Below are positions 56,209 through 64,000 of a DNA stretch of 64,000 nucleotides, piece after piece. The notes beneath the pieces were generated by a model that searched no databases, was not told where the DNA came from, and saw nothing but the letters and a program-made list of their open reading frames with translations. How positions within the stretch are numbered: position 1 is the stretch's first letter; every line of letters starts with the position of its first letter. The translations under genes and the position numbers were made by a program. This DNA is from Herbiconiux solani NBRC 106740. Its GTDB lineage: Bacteria; Actinomycetota; Actinomycetes; Actinomycetales; Microbacteriaceae. The stretch is taken from positions 1 to 64,000 of the forward strand of contig NZ_BCST01000011.1 in NCBI RefSeq assembly GCF_001571005.1. Reading direction: 5' to 3'.

Positions 56209-57612
56209 TCAGCGGATGGTGGCGTAGGCGTCTAGGGCCGCTCGACGCGACTCCTTGAGGTCGACGAGGGGCTCGGGGTAGGCGTCGGTGCCGTACTCGG
56301 GCACGTAGCGGCGGATGTACTCCGCGTGCGGATCGAACTTCGACGCCTGCAACTCCGGGTTGAAGACCCGGAAGTACGGCGCCGCATCCGGCCCCGACCC
56401 CGCGACCCACTGCCAGTTCAGGGCGTTCGAGGCGGGGTCGGCGTCGACCAGCGTGTCCCAGAACCAGGCCTCGCCCACCCGCCAGTCGACAAGCAGGTTC
56501 TTGATCAGGAACGACGCCACGACCATCCGCACCCGGTTGTGCATCACGCCCGTCTGCCAGAGCTCGCGCATCCCGGCGTCGACGAGGGGGATGCCCGTGC
56601 GCCCCTGCTCCCAGCGCTCGAGTTCGTCGTCGTCCGGCGTGCGCCACGGGAACCGGTCGAACTCCGACCGCATGTTCTCAGTCGTGATCGAGGGCAGGTG
56701 GAAGAGCAGGTGGTACGCGAACTCGCGCCAGATCAGCTGCCGGATGTAGGCGCTCGCGCCGGCGGCGTCTCCCGGATGCTGCGCCCGGTGCGCGTCGACG
56801 GCATGCCACAGCTCGAAGGGGCTGAGCTCACCGAAACGCAGGTGGGGGGAGAGCCGGGAGGTGGCGTCCTCGGCCGGGAAGTCCTGCTCGTCGGGGTAGG
56901 CGCCGATGCCGTCCTCGAGGAAAGTGGCGAGCTGACGGTGGGCCGCAGCAGACCCCGGCTCCCAGCGCTCGCGCAGCCCACCCGCCCAGTCCGGGTGGGT
57001 CGGCAGGAGGCCCCACGACCCGAGCTCGTCGCTCGCGACCCGACGGTGATGGAGCCCCGCGTCGGGAGCCGGCAGCGGATGCCGCGGCTCGGGCCGCGAG
57101 GTCATCGCACGCCAGAACGGGGTGAAGACCTTGTACCAGCCGCCCTGCCCGGTCAGCACCGTCCACGGCTCGGCGAGCAACGCGGCCTGGAAGCTCTCGA
57201 CCGTGCGGCCCTCCTCGCGGAGCGATGTCTTCAGGGCCGTGTCGATCCGGCGCTCGGCCTCGCCGTACCGCCGGTTCCAGAACACGGCCGACGCATCCAC
57301 CTCCTCGGCCACCGCGTGCACGACCGTCTCGGCCGGGCCGCGACGCAGGGTCAGCGTGAGGCCGATCGTCTTCAGCTCCTCCTCGAGCGCCTCCAGGCTG
57401 CCGTGCAGCCACCAGCGCGAGGCGCCGCCGAGCGGCCGGATGCCCTCGCTCTCGTCGTCGAGCACGTAGAGGCAGACGATCGGGTCACCCCTCAGTGCGG
57501 CCTCGTGCAGGGCGGGGTTGTCGTGGATGCGCAGGTCGTCGCGAAACCAGACGAGGGTGGTGCGGGTTCCGGTCGCGCTGTCAGTCACTGTGTCAGTCAC
57601 GGTGTCAGTCAA
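56209..57612 (-). CDS. phrB: Deoxyribodipyrimidine photolyase, class I
   Basis: A 467-residue light-driven DNA repair flavoprotein. The N-terminal antenna domain has TLVWFRDDLRIHDNPALHEAAL near residue 19, and the FAD-binding domain has SRLSPHLRFGELSP, RTGIPLVDAGMRELWQTGVMHNRVRMVVASFLIK and WDTLVDADPASNALNWQWVAG with the Trp/Asn region that holds FAD. It cleaves cyclobutane pyrimidine dimers. The start is blurred by a 12-bp repeat, so TTG 57612, GTG 57600 and GTG 57588 are equivalent in-frame options. It lies 18 bp after the MarR gene on the same strand and is probably co-transcribed. Confidence 0.93.
   Translation of the reverse strand: MTDTVTDTVTDSATGTRTTLVWFRDDLRIHDNPALHEAALRGDPIVCLYVLDDESEGIRPLGGASRWWLHGSLEALEEELKTIGLTLTLRRGPAETVVHAVAEEVDASAVFWNRRYGEAERRIDTALKTSLREEGRTVESFQAALLAEPWTVLTGQGGWYKVFTPFWRAMTSRPEPRHPLPAPDAGLHHRRVASDELGSWGLLPTHPDWAGGLRERWEPGSAAAHRQLATFLEDGIGAYPDEQDFPAEDATSRLSPHLRFGELSPFELWHAVDAHRAQHPGDAAGASAYIRQLIWREFAYHLLFHLPSITTENMRSEFDRFPWRTPDDDELERWEQGRTGIPLVDAGMRELWQTGVMHNRVRMVVASFLIKNLLVDWRVGEAWFWDTLVDADPASNALNWQWVAGSGPDAAPYFRVFNPELQASKFDPHAEYIRRYVPEYGTDAYPEPLVDLKESRRAALDAYATIR
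57588..57612. repeat. 12-bp in-frame repeats at the photolyase start
   Basis: GTGACTGACAC-type 12-bp units, two and a part, encode repeated VTDT at the N-terminus of the photolyase. Each unit carries a possible GTG or TTG start, so slippage would move the start codon by four residues. Confidence 0.75.
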
Positions 57613-57630
57613 TCACGGTGGCGCCGCGCG

Positions 57631-58074
57631 TCACCGGCCCGAGATGCCCGCTCTCAGCTTGTCGCAGAGCCGCGCGAGGTCGTCGAGCTCGTCGGGGGAG
57701 AGGTGCCCGGACATGTGCGCCGTGATCGAGGCCGCGTGCACGACCGCGGCCTCGCGGTAGACGGCCACGCCGTGGTCGGTGAGGCGCACCAGCGTGCCCC
57801 GGCCGTCGTTCGGGTCGTCGGCCTTCTCGATGATGCCCCGGGCGACGAGCCGGTCTACCAGCCGGCTGATGCTCGGCTGGGTGAGCAGCACCTTCTCGCC
57901 CAGGTCGCGGATGCGGAGCACCTTGCCGGGCTGCACGAAGAGGTTGAACATCACGTCGTACTCGTTGAACGACACGATGTCGGTCGGGAACTCGGCGGCC
58001 AGCTCCCGCATCACGCTGACCTGCGCGCGGAAGAGCGATTCCCACGCGGCGACGGGTGAGACCTCCGGGGCCAT
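57631..58074 (-). CDS. MarR-family transcriptional regulator
   Basis: A 147-residue winged-helix regulator. The core is VLRIRDLGEKVLLTQPSISRLVDRLVARGIIEKADDPNDGRGTLVRLTDHG, with recognition helix TQPSISRLVDRL and wing DPNDGRGTLVRLT; dimer helices flank it. ATG 58074 follows a good AGGAG site; the frame is open to 58095. It precedes the photolyase gene by 18 bp on the same strand, so it may control that transcript, although a light or DNA-damage link for MarR proteins is not established. No inverted repeat was found just upstream. Confidence 0.88.
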   Translation of the reverse strand: MAPEVSPVAAWESLFRAQVSVMRELAAEFPTDIVSFNEYDVMFNLFVQPGKVLRIRDLGEKVLLTQPSISRLVDRLVARGIIEKADDPNDGRGTLVRLTDHGVAVYREAAVVHAASITAHMSGHLSPDELDDLARLCDKLRAGISGR

Positions 58075-58184
58075 GCTGCTCCTGACTGGGGACAAGAAAG
58101 GTGAAGATCATCATGACACGATCCGGCGACGCCGAAGCCGACGCCGACGCCGATGCCGGAGCCGCCGCGGCAGCCGCCGCCGGC

Positions 58185-59867
58185 TCAGGCGCCGAAGACC
58201 CTCACCCCGCCGAGCCAGGTCGACTCCACCCTCAGCCCAGGCAGCTCGGCGGCCTCGACGGCCGAGGGGTCGCCCGAGAGCACGACCAGGTCGGCCAGCT
58301 TGCCCACCTCCAGGCTCCCGACCTCGTGATCGCTGAACAGCTGCCAGGCGGCGTCGAGGGTCTGGGCGCGGAGGGCTTCGTCGAAGGTGATGCCGTCGGC
58401 ACCCGGCATCCGTCGCCCGCTGCGGGTCGTGCGGGTCATCGCGACCGCCATGTTGCGGAGCGGTTCGGCCGGGGTGACCGTGCCGTCGTTGTGCAGCGAG
58501 ATGCGGAGCCCGGCATCCAGCGCCGCCCGCGCGTTCGCCCAGGGGCCGCCGTGCTCGGGCCCGAACAGCTCGTCGACCAGCACGTCGCCCCAGTAGTAGA
58601 CGTGGTCGATCAGCAGGCTGACGGTGACGCCGAGCCGGGCCGCGCGCTCGAACTGCGCGGGGGTCATGGTGCCGACGTGCTCCATCCTCAGCCGGTGGTC
58701 GTCGCGCGGATGCCGCTCGAGCAGCGCCTCCCAGGCGTCGAGCACGCGGTCGATCGCGAGGTCGCCGTGCACGTGGCAGGCCAGCTGCCAGCCGTCGGGG
58801 AAGTACTGCTCGACCACCGCATCCAGCTGGTCACGGCTGTAGTTCGCCGAACCGCGGGAGCCGGGCTCGACACCGATAGACCGGGTGCCCTCGGTGTCGA
58901 GGTAGGGGAAGGAGATCAGGATGTTGCCGACCCACGGCGATCCGTCGGCCCAGGTCTTGATCCCCACCTGCCGCACCAGCCCGTCGCCGTTCGCGACCGG
59001 CACGCTCGCCGTCCGGCCCGGGCCGGACATCTCGTACAGCCGGAGCCGTGCCGACAAGCCTCCGGCCGCGCGGGCCGCGTCGACCGCGGGCTGCTTCGCG
59101 GCGTCCCAGCTGAGGTCGCCGACGGTGGTGAGGCCGACCGCGTTCAGGCCGCGGAGGTAGTCGGCGAGCATGGCGGGAAGCTCCTTGGCCGCCGGCCCGA
59201 GCGTCGGCCCGAGCATCGCGAAGACGGTGCCGACCTCGAAGCCCTTGCCGGTCAGGCGGCCCTCGGCATCCTTCTCCCAGTGCGAGCCCACGGGATCGGG
59301 GGAGTCGTCGTCGATGCCGGCCCGGGCCGCGGCGGCGGAGTTGAAGTAGACGACGTGGCCCGAGTTGTGCAGGATCACGACCGGCGTCGCACCGCCGATC
59401 TCGTCCAGCTGCTCGAGCGTGGGGTCGTCGAGGCCCTTCTGCAGCAGGCCGTCCCAGCCGTTGAAGGCGACGCCCTCCGGATGCGCGGCCACGCCGGCGC
59501 GGAGGGCGGCCCGCACCTCGTCCGCCGTCTCGAGCGTGACCGGCCTGATGTCGATCATGACGTGGCTGAGCACGATCGCGCTGTCGGTGGGATGCCCGTG
59601 GGCCTCGACGAAGCCGGGCAGCAGGGCGCGCTCGCCGAGCTCGATGACCTCGAGGGCGGGGTCGTCGGCAGATGATCCCGACCCTCCGCCCGCAGCTGGC
59701 GTCGCATCCGCATCCGCACCCGCTCGCGCGCCGCTCACGGCGGCGCGCACGCTCGCCTCGTCGCCGACCGCGACGATCCGCCCATCCCGCACGAGCAGCG
59801 CCTCCGCCCGCGGAGCGGCCGCGTCGACGGTGATGATCGTCCCCAGGAAAAGCGTCTCGCTGCCCAC
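58185..59867 (-). CDS. Metal-dependent amidohydrolase (YtcJ-like)
   Basis: A 560-residue amidohydrolase-superfamily enzyme. The beta-sandwich N-terminus has FLGTIITVDAAAPRAEALLVRDGRIVAVG; the HXH metal site is in LPGFVEAHGHPTDSA; later ligands lie in ACHVHGDLAID and RMEHVG, and HNDGTV holds the catalytic Asp. This is the YtcJ/LAF3-like subgroup, whose natural substrates are largely unknown. An Ala/Gly/Ser insert (residues 47-68) is encoded by repetitive DNA. The 100 bp past its stop (58100-58184) is GACGCC-type low-complexity sequence with no gene that I would accept. Confidence 0.9.
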   Translation of the reverse strand: MGSETLFLGTIITVDAAAPRAEALLVRDGRIVAVGDEASVRAAVSGARAGADADATPAAGGGSGSSADDPALEVIELGERALLPGFVEAHGHPTDSAIVLSHVMIDIRPVTLETADEVRAALRAGVAAHPEGVAFNGWDGLLQKGLDDPTLEQLDEIGGATPVVILHNSGHVVYFNSAAAARAGIDDDSPDPVGSHWEKDAEGRLTGKGFEVGTVFAMLGPTLGPAAKELPAMLADYLRGLNAVGLTTVGDLSWDAAKQPAVDAARAAGGLSARLRLYEMSGPGRTASVPVANGDGLVRQVGIKTWADGSPWVGNILISFPYLDTEGTRSIGVEPGSRGSANYSRDQLDAVVEQYFPDGWQLACHVHGDLAIDRVLDAWEALLERHPRDDHRLRMEHVGTMTPAQFERAARLGVTVSLLIDHVYYWGDVLVDELFGPEHGGPWANARAALDAGLRISLHNDGTVTPAEPLRNMAVAMTRTTRSGRRMPGADGITFDEALRAQTLDAAWQLFSDHEVGSLEVGKLADLVVLSGDPSAVEAAELPGLRVESTWLGGVRVFGA

Positions 59868-59906
59868 CTGCTCACCGTACCCGATCGCATTTAGTGAGAA
59901 TTAATC

Positions 59907-59915
59907 TGTTATATT
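59907..59915 (+). promoter_or_regulatory. Extended -10 promoter of the CWB2 protein gene
   Basis: TG-T-TATATT (59907-59915) within an A/T-rich stretch (59889-59919), about 34 bp before the start codon. The extended -10 motif can act without a good -35 box, and none is seen. Confidence 0.55.
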
Positions 59916-59948
59916 AAAGCGAGGATTCCCCAGGAGAGATGGATACTC

Positions 59949-61544
59949 ATGACCTTGCACACCCTCGTAAATAGGCGCGCTTTCCTAGCAGGCCTTCTTT
60001 CTGCCGCCATGGGGTTGGGCCTCTTCTCTGGAACTCAAACGGCTGAAGCGCGCGTCACCTCGGTGGCTAACGACGACTCGTTCACATTTCTCACGGGTCT
60101 CGTAGGACGCGTGCCATCCCCCGGGATCCTCGCGAATGACAGCGGGGTCGAAGGGCTGGCCGGTCTGCGAATCGTCGATCGACCCCGTGCAGGGGTGCTC
60201 TCCGGAGGCCCCGGCGCAGGACTAGGCGGGTTTACGTACACGCCGAACGACGCTCGATATGTGGGGGATGACTCTTTCACATACTGCATGTTCGATATCA
60301 GTGATTGCGTGACAAACACGGCCACCGTGCGCATCAAGTACGTCCGCCCATTGGCTGTTCCAGACCGTTACGCGACCCCAGCCGGGGTCCCGCTTTCCGT
60401 TCCCGCACCCGGTCCCGTAGGAAATGATCAAGATCCGTCGCTAGGCTGGGCCGCGACGACCAGTCCAGCCCACGGAACGTTGAGCGTCCTGCCGACTGCG
60501 CTGAATGGGTTCGTGTATACCCCTTCGCCGGGATACGTGGGCGAGGATCGCTTCGCTTACTGCATCTCGCTCGCACAGGGGTCGAAAGCTGATTGCGTGT
60601 CTGACGATTCGACAGTGACAATCAGAGTCGGGGGGCCGGCGGTGACACGGATCGCCGGAATGGATCGGTATGAGGGGGCCGCGCTCGTGGCTCGGCAGAC
60701 GCATCCCGGGACTTCGGTGCCGATGTTCGTCGCGTCGGGGGAGAACTTCGCGGATGCGCTGAGTGCTGGGCCTGCCGCTGTGAAAGCCGGGGCTCCGCTT
60801 CTGCTCGCGAGACGGGATGAACTGCCTGCGGCGACGGCCTCGGAGATCATGCGGCTTCAGCCTCAGCAGATCACTGTCGTGGGCGGGCCGGCAACGATCT
60901 CCGAAAGCGTCTTGGGGCAGATCCGTAATCTGGTGCCTACGACGACGATGGTTACCCGGGTCTCCGGGATCGACCGTTACGAGGTCAGCCGCAATCTTGC
61001 GCAGCGGGTGTTCGGCTCCGCGACGCACGGGTATGTGGCGACGGGCACGAACTTCCCTGATGCGCTTTCCGCTGGCGCGGCTGCCGGGGGGAAGGGCGAG
61101 CCACTCGTGCTCGTGGACGGGTCACAGGGCGCGGCGGACGCCGCGACGCTCGAGACGTTCCGATCGCTCAGGACGATGTCGAACACCGTCGTTGGTGGCG
61201 GTGGTTCTGTATCGGCCGGAGTGGAGGGCTCGCTGAATGCGGTGGGATCCGTGAACCGACTTGCCGGAGTGGATCGGTACGGGACCTCGATCGCCGTCAA
61301 TCAGGCGACGTTCACCCGGACCCTCTCGACGGTCTATCTCGCGACCGGCTTGAACTACCCGGACGCGTTAGTCGGAAGTGTGATCGCCGGCCGGACCCAG
61401 TCTCCGTTGTACGTTGTGCCTGGCACGTGCGCACCTCAACCGGTGTTGGACGAGATCGCGCGGCTGGGGGCGACGAGCGTGGTCTTGCTGGGCGGAACTG
61501 CATCCCTCAGCCCGGCGGTCGCCGACCTGGTGCCGTGTCCCTGA
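59949..61544 (+). CDS. Secreted surface protein with Ig/cadherin-like modules and three CWB2 repeats
   Basis: A 531-residue exported protein. NRRAFLAGLLSAAMGLGLFSG resembles a twin-arginine signal. Two beta-sandwich modules with tandem-95-type patterns (FTYTPNDARYVGDDSFTYC; FVYTPSPGYVGEDRFAYC) span about 35-235. Three cell-wall-binding-repeat-2 units follow (TRIAGMDRYEGAALVA, TRVSGIDRYEVSRNLA, NRLAGVDRYGTSIAVN), which hold such proteins non-covalently to wall polymers. Codon use is less GC-biased than in neighbours, especially in the first half, suggesting horizontal acquisition or relaxed selection. ATG 59949 is preceded by GGAGAG. A strong terminator follows. Confidence 0.9.
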   Translation: MTLHTLVNRRAFLAGLLSAAMGLGLFSGTQTAEARVTSVANDDSFTFLTGLVGRVPSPGILANDSGVEGLAGLRIVDRPRAGVLSGGPGAGLGGFTYTPNDARYVGDDSFTYCMFDISDCVTNTATVRIKYVRPLAVPDRYATPAGVPLSVPAPGPVGNDQDPSLGWAATTSPAHGTLSVLPTALNGFVYTPSPGYVGEDRFAYCISLAQGSKADCVSDDSTVTIRVGGPAVTRIAGMDRYEGAALVARQTHPGTSVPMFVASGENFADALSAGPAAVKAGAPLLLARRDELPAATASEIMRLQPQQITVVGGPATISESVLGQIRNLVPTTTMVTRVSGIDRYEVSRNLAQRVFGSATHGYVATGTNFPDALSAGAAAGGKGEPLVLVDGSQGAADAATLETFRSLRTMSNTVVGGGGSVSAGVEGSLNAVGSVNRLAGVDRYGTSIAVNQATFTRTLSTVYLATGLNYPDALVGSVIAGRTQSPLYVVPGTCAPQPVLDEIARLGATSVVLLGGTASLSPAVADLVPCP

Positions 61545-61591
61545 GCGAAGGCTCAATCGAATCAAGGGCTGCGAGTCCAGGTTAAATGATT

Positions 61592-61632
61592 GAGGGCCCG
61601 TCGTAGAGGCTAACGACGGGCCCTCTCCCTTG
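61592..61632. terminator. Terminator after the CWB2 gene
   Basis: GAGGGCCCGTCGT (61592-61604) and ACGACGGGCCCTC (61613-61625), perfect 13-bp arms around eight bases, then TCCCTT. Between here and the next gene (to 61798) are an A/T-rich patch and no open frame of interest. Confidence 0.85.
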
Positions 61633-61798
61633 CACCAAGAGTGTCCTGCAATCACATTCCGCGGAACCTGCCACAGCAAACAACTTCCGCTCTTCGAATA
61701 TATAACGGAGAGGTAACGGTGCGCTAGTTACCGAATCGTTATTTTCCTGGGAAATAGCTGGAGGCCCTCAACGGGGGGGGCGGTGCGGCGCCGCAGGG

Positions 61799-62365
61799 TC
61801 AGCCGAGGCCGCAGCTCTGGCTGACGGCCTCGCCGCACATGACCCCGAGCGCCACCCACTGGATGCCGAGGATCGCCCAGACGAGGAAGCCGAGGATCGG
61901 GTTGCCGATCACGAGGATCCACCCGAAGGTCAGTAGCGTCGCTTGGGCCCGCTGGGCCGAGGAGCCGGGTGCGACGAAGCGCCGGGCGGCCCAGCCGCGA
62001 CGGTAGGCGGTCAGGTGGATGATCAGGCACGCCAGCGCCACGATCCAGAGCGGGCCGGTGACGACCGCGTAGTAGCCGATCGTCGCCCCGACCCCGTCGA
62101 GCGCTGCCAGCGTCGCGCGTGGCCCGCCGGGTTCGACCCAGATCGAGACGGGCCACACGACGGTGATGGCTGCGAAGGCCACTCCCAGGACGACCGAGAT
62201 CACCAGCAGCCAGAGCCCGCCCGTGCGCACGGGCGGCCAGACCGAGGAGACGACCGACCGCGCGGCGGCCGGAGCCCAGCCCGTCGACCTCAGCTCGGCG
62301 GCGACCTTCTCCGGGTCGGCCTCCGAGGAGGCCCGCCATTGCACGTACCGCTGAGCCTCGTCCAC
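61799..62365 (-). CDS. Membrane protein of unknown function
   Basis: A 188-residue protein. About 45 N-terminal cytoplasmic residues form a helical, charged segment (DEAQRYVQWRASSEADPEKVAAELRSTGW), then about four hydrophobic helices follow (GLWLLVISVVLGVAFAAITVV; GYYAVVTGPLWIVALACLIIHLTAY; ATLLTFGWILVIGNPILGFLVWAILG; and IQWVALGVMCGEAV). GTG 62365 is the start. I do not recognise a named family. It lies downstream of, and on the same strand as, a winged-helix regulator gene about 90 bp away. Confidence 0.75.
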   Translation of the reverse strand: MDEAQRYVQWRASSEADPEKVAAELRSTGWAPAAARSVVSSVWPPVRTGGLWLLVISVVLGVAFAAITVVWPVSIWVEPGGPRATLAALDGVGATIGYYAVVTGPLWIVALACLIIHLTAYRRGWAARRFVAPGSSAQRAQATLLTFGWILVIGNPILGFLVWAILGIQWVALGVMCGEAVSQSCGLG

Positions 62366-62456
62366 GTGCCCACCCTAGCGACAGGTGTGGTGAAGCGGCC
62401 GGGGAATCAGGGCCGCCGCGAGCCCGAGCCACGGGCTCGGGGCGGCAGCCGCGAAC

Positions 62457-63236
62457 TCAGAACAGGTCGGGCGACGGGGTGCTCGTGTGCCGCACCGCGA
62501 CATCCGCGTGCCGGTCGAACCGGTAGCCGACGCCGCGCACGGTGCGCACGATGTCCTCGTAGTCACCGAGCTTCGAGCGCAGCCGGCGCACGTGCACGTC
62601 GATGGTGCGCTCGTTCGGCACCTCGTCGTCACCCGCGCTCCAGAGCGACGAGATCAACTCGGCGCGCTCGATCGTGCGGCCCTCGCGGAGCACGAGGTAC
62701 TGCAGCAACTCGAACTCCTTGTAGGTGAGGTTGGCGGCGTTGTTGTCCAGCAGCACGCGCTTCCGCGAGAGGTCGACGACCACGCCGTCGCGGGCGCGGT
62801 CGGCCGCATCCGGAACCTGGCGGTGCTTGGCGAGGGCGGCCGGATCCTGCAGCGCGAGCCGCACGACCTCGACGTCGCTGCCCCCGACACCCTGGGGGGC
62901 GAGGGCGACGGCGGCGTAGGTCTCGGAGGAGGGGGCGAGCTCGGCGGCCAGGGCCTTCAGGGCCTCGACGATCCGGCCGAGGTCGGTGCCGTCGGCCGCG
63001 GCCTTGACCTCGTCGATGCCGACGTAGAGCACGAAGCCGCGAGCTTCTGCCCCTTCGGGGACGGCACGGATGCGCGGGGCGGCCGCGGCGGACGAGCCGG
63101 CGACAGAGACCGCGGAAGCAGAGGCGGAAGAAGCGGCGGCGGCCGACACAGCCGCCACAGCCGACACGGCGGTGGCGCCGACGGCGCTGATCGGGGTGAT
63201 GTGGGCGGGACGGGTCTGGAGAGGGGCGATCGACAT
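62457..63236 (-). CDS. Winged-helix (OmpR/PhoB-type) regulator without a receiver domain
   Basis: A 259-residue protein. The C-terminal 105 residues form a clear OmpR/PhoB winged helix (KEFELLQYLVLREGRTIERAELISSLW, then NERTIDVHVRRLRSKLGDYEDIVRTVRGVGYRF). In place of the phospho-receiver, the N-terminus has an Ala/Ser/Val-rich disordered tract (about 18-50), then a small alpha/beta region (FVLYVGIDEVKAAADGTDLGRIVEALKAL) of unknown role. It therefore looks like a one-component regulator. Palindromes lie 65-110 bp upstream of its ATG (63236). Similar receiver-less PhoB-like proteins are common in actinobacteria. Confidence 0.85.
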   Translation of the reverse strand: MSIAPLQTRPAHITPISAVGATAVSAVAAVSAAAASSASASAVSVAGSSAAAAPRIRAVPEGAEARGFVLYVGIDEVKAAADGTDLGRIVEALKALAAELAPSSETYAAVALAPQGVGGSDVEVVRLALQDPAALAKHRQVPDAADRARDGVVVDLSRKRVLLDNNAANLTYKEFELLQYLVLREGRTIERAELISSLWSAGDDEVPNERTIDVHVRRLRSKLGDYEDIVRTVRGVGYRFDRHADVAVRHTSTPSPDLF

Positions 63237-63299
63237 GGGGGAGTTGTCCTTGCGGAAGCGGCTCGTGTTCGACGAACCGGGATGTGCGTGCTGTTCTCG

Positions 63300-63345
63300 G
63301 GATCCGGATACGGATCCGCAGGGAGCATCCGGAAGATCTCCGGAT
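63300..63345. promoter_or_regulatory. Paired palindromes upstream of the winged-helix regulator
   Basis: GGATCCG-GATA-CGGATCC (63300-63317) and ATCCGGA-AGATC-TCCGGAT (63327-63345). Both are perfect 7-bp inverted repeats sharing a TCCGGAT core, 64-110 bp before the regulator start codon; candidate autoregulatory sites. Confidence 0.45.
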
Positions 63346-63561
63346 ACGGGAGCACCGCGCTCTTCGTAGCTGGCGGGCGGATGGCCTTCAGTGGCTACGG
63401 GCGAGGGTGCTCGGCGAGTGAATTCTCGTCAGGCACACATTCGACAACACATGACGACGCTGCCGGCCATCATCATGCCGGCATCCCCAGGGGCCTCAAA
63501 GGAGGTCAGGGTGTGCACGTTGTCAGTCATGTGCAGAATTCAACCGGATGCAGGACCCCGA

Positions 63562-63601
63562 TGTCAAGGAATCTGCGCGACTGTCAAGGAATCTGCGCGA
63601 C
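63562..63601. repeat. Exact 20-bp tandem duplication
   Basis: TGTCAAGGAATCTGCGCGAC occurs twice in a row (63562-63581 and 63582-63601), about 70 bp upstream of the MFS start codon. It may double a regulatory site. Confidence 0.9.
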
Positions 63602-63668
63602 GGACCGGCCGAAGAGTCCTCCATCCGTCTGATCCGCCGCCCCCGGAGCGGGGAGTAGCGTGAAATCC

Positions 63669-64000
63669 ATGCCTCACGATTCCGACACGACCACCGTCAC
63701 GGGCCGTGCTCGCTGGCAGGCCTTCGCCGTCTGCGTCGGGGTCGCCGCGCTCACGATCCTCGACCTGTCCAAGGTCAACGTCGGCCTGCCGTCGATCGAG
63801 CGCTCGCTCGGCGCCGACTCGACCGCGCTGCAGATCATCGTGGCCGGGTACGCCCTCGCCTTCGGTCTCGCGCTCGTGCCCTCGGGCCGGCTCGGCGATC
63901 TCTACTCGCGGCGGGTGATGTTCATCGTCGGCCTCAGCGGGTTCACGGTGGCGAGCGCTCTCTGCGCGATCGCGCCGAACATCCAGATCCTTCTGATCGC
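63669..64000 (+). CDS. MFS transporter, DHA2-like (cut by the window end)
   Basis: The first 110 codons of a gene running off the window. From ATG 63669 the product begins MPHDSDTTTVTGRARWQAF, then helix 1 (AVCVGVAALTILDLSKVNVGLPSIERSLG, with the DHA2-type D..KVNVGLPSI pattern), helix 2 (LQIIVAGYALAFGLALVPSG) and motif A (GRLGDLYSRRVMFIVGL). Most family members have Asp-x3-x-Val-Asn in helix 1, as here. Drug or metabolite export is inferred. It is divergent from the winged-helix regulator, across a repeat-rich control region. Its end and full helix count cannot be seen. Confidence 0.88.
   Translation, partial: MPHDSDTTTVTGRARWQAFAVCVGVAALTILDLSKVNVGLPSIERSLGADSTALQIIVAGYALAFGLALVPSGRLGDLYSRRVMFIVGLSGFTVASALCAIAPNIQILLI

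Larger units (their letters stand above)
63237..63668. other. Divergent intergenic region with palindromes and a tandem repeat
   Basis: About 430 bp between the winged-helix regulator (minus) and an MFS gene (plus), with no gene I would accept. It holds two related palindromes at 63300-63345, an 11-bp direct repeat TCCGGATACGG (63303 and 63339) and an exact 20-bp tandem duplication (63562-63601). It probably contains the control region for both genes. Confidence 0.7.

Noticed and set aside
58101-59675. Plus-strand open frame opposite the amidohydrolase
   Set aside because: Its start follows a low-complexity GACGCC run, and its product has no domain; the minus strand carries intact amidohydrolase motifs.
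63391-63663. 90-residue plus-strand frame in the intergenic region before the last MFS gene
   Set aside because: It runs through the exact 20-bp tandem duplication, has mixed composition and no ribosome-binding site; treated as non-coding.

Overview
The window is high-GC, gene-dense DNA with Shine-Dalgarno-led starts, tightly overlapping genes and actinobacterial gene types: class I xylose isomerase, LANTG-type wall anchors, zinc anti-sigma factor, AldR-like Lrp regulator, CWB2 repeats. This fits an actinomycete, most likely Microbacteriaceae. The family is an inference from gene content and codon style; no 16S or marker gene is present.

Layout. 1-18.8 kb is a sugar locus. xylB, xylA, an ABC permease and an ABC ATPase lie on the minus strand. 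Divergent from them are a sugar-binding lipoprotein, a Gfo/Idh/MocA dehydrogenase, a TIM-barrel isomerase, two tandem ROK regulators and a 2104-residue ThuA/sorbosone-dehydrogenase surface protein, with a small membrane partner. CAACAAA/TTTGTTG half-sites recur in its intergenic regions and resemble the classical XylR operator. 18.8-21.9 kb holds small lipoproteins, an aldo/keto reductase and short hypothetical genes. 22.0-26.3 kb is a methylcitrate operon (GntR regulator, prpD, prpB, prpC). 26.4-30.5 kb holds an antiporter, RidA, a deaminase, and a divergent Lrp regulator/alanine dehydrogenase pair. 30.5-33.6 kb is a SNF2 helicase, followed by tRNA-Arg(ACG) and about 550 bp of compositionally odd DNA.

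35.4-38.5 kb is a cell-surface/signalling operon: DUF4397 protein, class F-like sortase, ECF sigma factor and RskA-like anti-sigma factor. 38.5-45.3 kb carries small enzymes, a GntR/MFS divergent pair, a TMEM175-like channel, a 14-helix MFS exporter and a DUF4190 protein. 45.4-47.0 kb is cysK-cysE. 47.0-52.5 kb has small conserved proteins, a Rieske-FAD oxidoreductase, a type B carboxylesterase and a UPF0126/TRIC-like membrane protein.

52.6-55.9 kb is a three-gene flavin module: FMN-binding lipoprotein, ApbE flavin transferase, and an NqrB/RnfD-like membrane protein fused to a ferredoxin-reductase domain. It is a good candidate for transmembrane electron export through a covalently flavinylated surface protein. 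It is followed by about 300 bp of hairpin repeats, a photolyase, a MarR regulator, an amidohydrolase, a lower-GC CWB2 surface protein, a membrane protein, a winged-helix regulator and the start of another MFS transporter.

Two features run through the window: short tandem repeats at or just after stop codons, and in-frame micro- and minisatellites inside otherwise conserved enzymes.
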